A DNA stretch of 64,000 nucleotides from Sipunculus nudus. Its lineage: Eukaryota; Annelida; Sipuncula; Golfingiida; Sipunculidae. A model generated the notes under the pieces. The model saw only the letters and a list, made by a program, of their open reading frames with translations, was not told the DNA's origin and searched no databases. Location of the stretch: positions 38,892,164 to 38,956,163 of the forward strand of contig CM049315.1 in the NCBI GenBank assembly GCA_026874595.1. Direction: 5' to 3'. Every line of letters starts with the position of its first letter. Within the stretch, counting starts at the first letter, position 1. Positions 62,923 to 64,000 of the stretch are shown piece by piece. A program made the translations under genes and the position numbers.

Positions 62923-63234
62923 GTGCCTGTGCCGCGGTCAGTCTGGTCAATGTTGCGCAAACAAGCTTCGCCCGGCCAGAGCTTAACAAAGGAATTAATC
63001 AGCCGTGATTTACCCGCGGCACACGATACATCGCCTTTTAGTTATAACAACCGATCACATTACGTACACAGAAAACGTAATCCCTCACTTGATCGGAGGA
63101 AAATGAAACGGTTGTCACATGTGGCGCCTGTAAATCCCGAAGGCGGCCCTAGGACAAGAGGTTCGTTCGTTATTCGACGTATCAACTATTTGGATATTAT
63201 AAAACAAATAGAAATCGGTAAATGTGTCGACTAG
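62923..63234 (+). CDS. Uncharacterised open frame inside the TIR element
   Basis: 103 codons from an ATG, basic and Arg/Ser/Pro rich, with no signal peptide, membrane segment or family motif that I recognise. Base composition is more GC-rich than the surroundings, which is why it is listed. It may be a captured exon or chance. No neighbour supports it. Confidence 0.15.
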   Translation: MPVPRSVWSMLRKQASPGQSLTKELISRDLPAAHDTSPFSYNNRSHYVHRKRNPSLDRRKMKRLSHVAPVNPEGGPRTRGSFVIRRINYLDIIKQIEIGKCVD

Positions 63235-63950
63235 ACAGAGATCGACTTATCTGAAAATTAGCTGGACATAATTTGCACACTTATATTCTGCGACGCTTAG
63301 GCCTGCTTACGCGAACATTTATGCACAGCTATCGGCAATATTCGGAAGAAGTACCTCTTGTCTTATTAATGGCTCACATTTATGCACCAAGCTGTAGTCG
63401 GCAATATTCGGAATATGTGTTTTTTTAACACTTTACATTCGCATCCCGCGGTAATGCAAATGAGATTACATGGACGAGCCTCGGTAACCGTGGTAACGAA
63501 CATTAGCACATGTGTATCGTTCTTGTCGTGTCAGTATTGTACCGCTTTCCGTGATAGAAATGTCCTATTGTTCTGGAATATTTCACCCAAAATGTTGACA
63601 AAAAGGAAATGTGGGGATATGTTTTCAGTTCAAAGTAAAGATTGATATTGTTTTAATGTAAACATTTCAGGAAGCCGTGTTCGTGCGATATTAGGGGAAA
63701 TTAGGGAATTGACAACTGAATATTTATAAAACACGTATTGTTTATAGTAGTTTGCAGAAAAAAATGATTCAACAAATTTATTATATGCATCAATGACAAT
63801 CATAAAATAGTAATAATCATTTTTGTTTTACCTTTATTGAAAACTCAGCCTGCGATAATAAATGTAGATGAAATTTTCTACCAGCTGCCGTTTAGATGTT
63901 CTCTGACCGTGTGATTTTTTTATCGTTTGGATCATGAATTCGTGGATAAC
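63235..63950. other. Interior of the TIR element, non-coding
   Basis: A short direct repeat (GCTGTAGTCGGCAATATTCGGAA-like) occurs near 63328-63349 and 63390-63413. No gene recognised. Confidence 0.4.
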
Positions 63951-64000
63951 CTTGATCCACGAAAACCACGAAAATAAAATCCCAACTAATATTTCTGAAT

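Larger units (their letters stand above)
62728..64000. mobile_element. TIR element, right end cut by the window
   Basis: The left end reads AGATTCAGATATTATCGTGG then AATTTCGTGGATTT. The last bases of the window read as the inverse on the minus strand: ATTCAGAAATATTAGTTGGG, then TTTTCGTGGTTTTCGTGG. The inverted ends are imperfect but extend about 50 bp. The 1.2 kb interior shows no transposase. Such ends are common in bivalve MITE-like elements from memory. Confidence 0.6.

Overview
This is a gene-poor, AT-rich, repeat-dominated piece of an animal nuclear genome. The evidence is a split (intron-containing) tRNA-Tyr gene, two intronless type II Golgi glycosyltransferase genes of the beta-1,3-galactosyltransferase (GT31) family, non-LTR and LTR retrotransposons, several DNA transposon types and about twenty (TA)n tracts. 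The repeat style, including the 'TTAGCTCAGCTGA...' module near 49.2 kb and the short 'AATTTCGTGGA' terminal repeats near 62.7 and 64.0 kb, is most like a lophotrochozoan, probably a mollusc. That placement is inference from remembered repeat style, not a search result.

Layout. 0-9 kb: a 5'-truncated LINE reverse transcriptase remnant (minus), tRNA-Tyr (minus), a second truncated LINE with a 15-bp target-site duplication, and a minus-strand single-pass membrane protein frame (6.6-7.8 kb) whose reading continues, broken, to 6.24 kb. 9-15.4 kb: no recognisable gene, only microsatellites. 15.4-23.2 kb: a tandemly duplicated LTR segment, then a 6.35-kb degenerate Ty3/gypsy-class element (minus) with tRNA-Pro-like primer site and polypurine tract. 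Its domains run gag-protease-integrase-RT-RNase H, the unusual Gmr1-type order. 24.1-25.8, 36.6-39.2 and 39.7-41.4 kb: related elements with a Helitron-like 3' end (hairpin then CTAG). 26.2-32.3 kb: another copy of the same LTR, split by a 5.4-kb TIR element with TA (or GTAC) duplication, ACATGT-type subterminal palindromes, large internal direct and inverted repeats and a ~60-bp minisatellite.

34.5-35.7 kb and 55.2-56.3 kb: the two best protein-coding genes, both GT31 glycosyltransferases on the plus strand. A stop-containing ~130-bp fragment of the first lies at 47.0 kb. 43.9-46.6 kb: a 2.7-kb foldback (Harbinger-like) element with ~1.2-kb arms; a paralogous empty site is visible at 61.2 kb. 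49.2-52.9 kb: two tandem arrays (~338 bp and ~278 bp) sharing a 14-bp palindrome. 56.7-57.7 kb: a tandem array of a miniature LTR element (TRIM-like) whose ~120-157-bp LTR carries a perfect tRNA-type Pol III A box and B box. Between its LTRs lie a tRNA-Pro primer site, a covarying hairpin and a polypurine tract. The TRIM-like array is the most novel-looking object in the window. It shares terminal bases (TGTTAC...GTAACA) and primer type with the gypsy element, suggesting the larger element family may have supplied its enzymes.

The two GT31 genes would act independently in the Golgi, adding a sugar in beta-1,3 linkage to a glycan. Nothing else here forms a pathway with them. All coordinates were read by eye and repeat edges may be off by a few bases.
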